Shown: piece after piece, positions 21,198 through 22,028 of the stretch
Numbering within the stretch: the stretch's first letter is position 1
How the letters are laid out: every line of letters starts with the position of its first letter
Assembly: GCA_964496575.1 (NCBI GenBank)
Contig: CAZCAC010000139.1
Coordinates: 1 to 22,028, forward strand
Length of the DNA stretch: 22,028 nt
DNA from: CAZCAC01 sp964496575
GTDB lineage: Bacteria; Planctomycetota; UBA1135; GCA-002686595
Direction of reading: 5' to 3'
Notes under the pieces: model-generated
Seen by the model: the letters and a program-made list of their open reading frames with translations, nothing else
What the model was told of the DNA's origin: nothing
Databases searched by the model: none
Position numbers and translations under genes: made by a program

Positions 21198-22028
21198 ATG
21201 CCCCTCGTCCCGATGCGCATCTTGCTGGACCACGCCGCCGAGAACGACTACGGCGTGGCCGCCTTCAACGTCAACAACATGGAGCAGATCCAGGCCATCA
21301 TGATGGCGGCCGACGAGACCGAGTCGCCGGTGATCGTGCAGGCCTCGCGGGGTGCGCGCTCCTACTCCAACGACAATTACCTCCGCCACCTGATGCTGGC
21401 CGCGGCGGAGCTGAACCCCAAGCTCCCGATCGCGATGCACCTCGACCACGGCAACTCGCCGGCGACGTGCTTCAGCGCCATCGAGTACGGCTTCACGTCG
21501 GTGATGATGGACGGCTCGCTCATGGAGGACGGGAAGACCCCCTCCACCTGGGACTACAACGTCTCCACCACCCGCGAGGTGGTCAAGGCCGCGCACGGCG
21601 CGGGCGTGACCGTCGAGGCGGAGCTCGGCTGCCTGGGCGGGATCGAGGACGGCCACGGCGCCGGCCTCTCCGCCGACGAGGCACTGGCTCACCTGACCGA
21701 TCCCGAGGAGGCCGCGAAGTTCGTTGCCGAGACCCGCTGTGATGCGCTGGCCGTGGCGATCGGAACCAGCCACGGCGCCTACAAGTTCACCAAGAAGCCG
21801 ACCGGCAAGGTGCTGCGGATGGACGTCATCCGCGAGATCCACAGCAAGCTGCCCGACTGCCACATGGTGATGCACGGCAGCTCCTCGGTGCCCAAGGAGC
21901 TGATCGACATCATCAACGAGTACGGCGGCAAGATGAAGGAGACCTACGGGGTGCCCGTCGAGGACATCCAGGAGGGCATTCGCCACGGTGTCCGCAAGAT
22001 CAACGTCGACACCGACAACCGCCTGGCG
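21198..22028 (+). CDS. fba: Class II fructose-bisphosphate aldolase (3' end outside window)
   Basis: 277 codons are present and the frame is open to the right edge; full-length relatives are about 345-360 residues. The enzyme reversibly cleaves fructose 1,6-bisphosphate into DHAP and glyceraldehyde 3-phosphate in the cytoplasm, for glycolysis and gluconeogenesis. Zinc and substrate residues are recognisable: LDHG (82-85; D83 catalytic, H84 zinc), VEAELG (139-144), GTSHGAYKF (189-197; H192) and MHGSSSVP (225-232; H226), followed by KINVDTDNRLA. The start MPLVPMRILLDHAAENDYGVAAFNVNN matches the family opening. AAGGGAG (21179-21185) is 12 bases from the ATG, a little far. The HGSSSVP form with an inserted segment (KMKETYGVPVEDIQ) suggests the longer class IIB-type aldolase. 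Confidence 0.95.
   Translation, partial: MPLVPMRILLDHAAENDYGVAAFNVNNMEQIQAIMMAADETESPVIVQASRGARSYSNDNYLRHLMLAAAELNPKLPIAMHLDHGNSPATCFSAIEYGFTSVMMDGSLMEDGKTPSTWDYNVSTTREVVKAAHGAGVTVEAELGCLGGIEDGHGAGLSADEALAHLTDPEEAAKFVAETRCDALAVAIGTSHGAYKFTKKPTGKVLRMDVIREIHSKLPDCHMVMHGSSSVPKELIDIINEYGGKMKETYGVPVEDIQEGIRHGVRKINVDTDNRLA

Overview
This is a GC-rich window of about 22 kb from a bacterial chromosome. Genes are densely packed, often overlap by 4 bases, and start with ATG or GTG. The content (a large extracellular-polysaccharide locus next to ordinary housekeeping genes) suggests a free-living Gram-negative-type bacterium. Base composition, the DUF5658-like protein and the B12/radical SAM protein would suit Acidobacteriota, Planctomycetota, Myxococcota or a related uncultured lineage. 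No single marker here settles this, and the placement is inference.

Layout. (1) 1-522: 3' end of truD, a tRNA pseudouridine synthase. (2) 523-784: a convergent intergenic gap almost filled by a very long imperfect palindrome (533-759), unlike the surrounding GC-rich DNA. (3) 785-2731, minus: a B12-binding-type radical SAM protein with an apparent STAS-like domain at its C terminus. (4) 2919-3383: a small DUF5658-like membrane protein. (5) 3551-10692: polysaccharide operon A, comprising an NAD-dependent sugar epimerase/dehydratase, three GT4 glycosyltransferases, one GT2 glycosyltransferase and an unassigned alpha/alpha-toroid plus beta-sandwich protein. (6) 10705-14097, minus: a large GH2 family glycosidase with a probable signal peptide. 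(7) 14245-20796: polysaccharide operon B, comprising a membrane-anchored sulfatase-fold protein that has lost its catalytic motifs, three more GT4 enzymes and a NodB-type polysaccharide deacetylase. (8) 20833-20964, minus: a 43-residue single-pass membrane peptide. (9) 21198-22028: a class II fructose-bisphosphate aldolase running off the right edge.

How the genes fit together. The seven glycosyltransferases (six GT4, one GT2), the SDR epimerase and the deacetylase would build and trim a heteropolysaccharide from nucleotide sugars at the cytoplasmic face. No initiating phosphoglycosyltransferase, flippase, polymerase or Wza/Wzc-type exporter is present, so the locus must extend outside the window or rely on genes elsewhere. 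The GH2 enzyme and the toroid protein are convergent, 12 bp apart, and are the best candidates for cutting or processing the polymer.

Most unusual points: the roughly 227-bp palindrome between truD and the radical SAM gene; the catalytically dead sulfatase-like membrane protein; the radical SAM-STAS fusion; a leader hairpin that can bury the Shine-Dalgarno sequence of operon A; and the toroid/sandwich protein of unknown family. I found no tRNA, rRNA, CRISPR array, transposase or phage gene.
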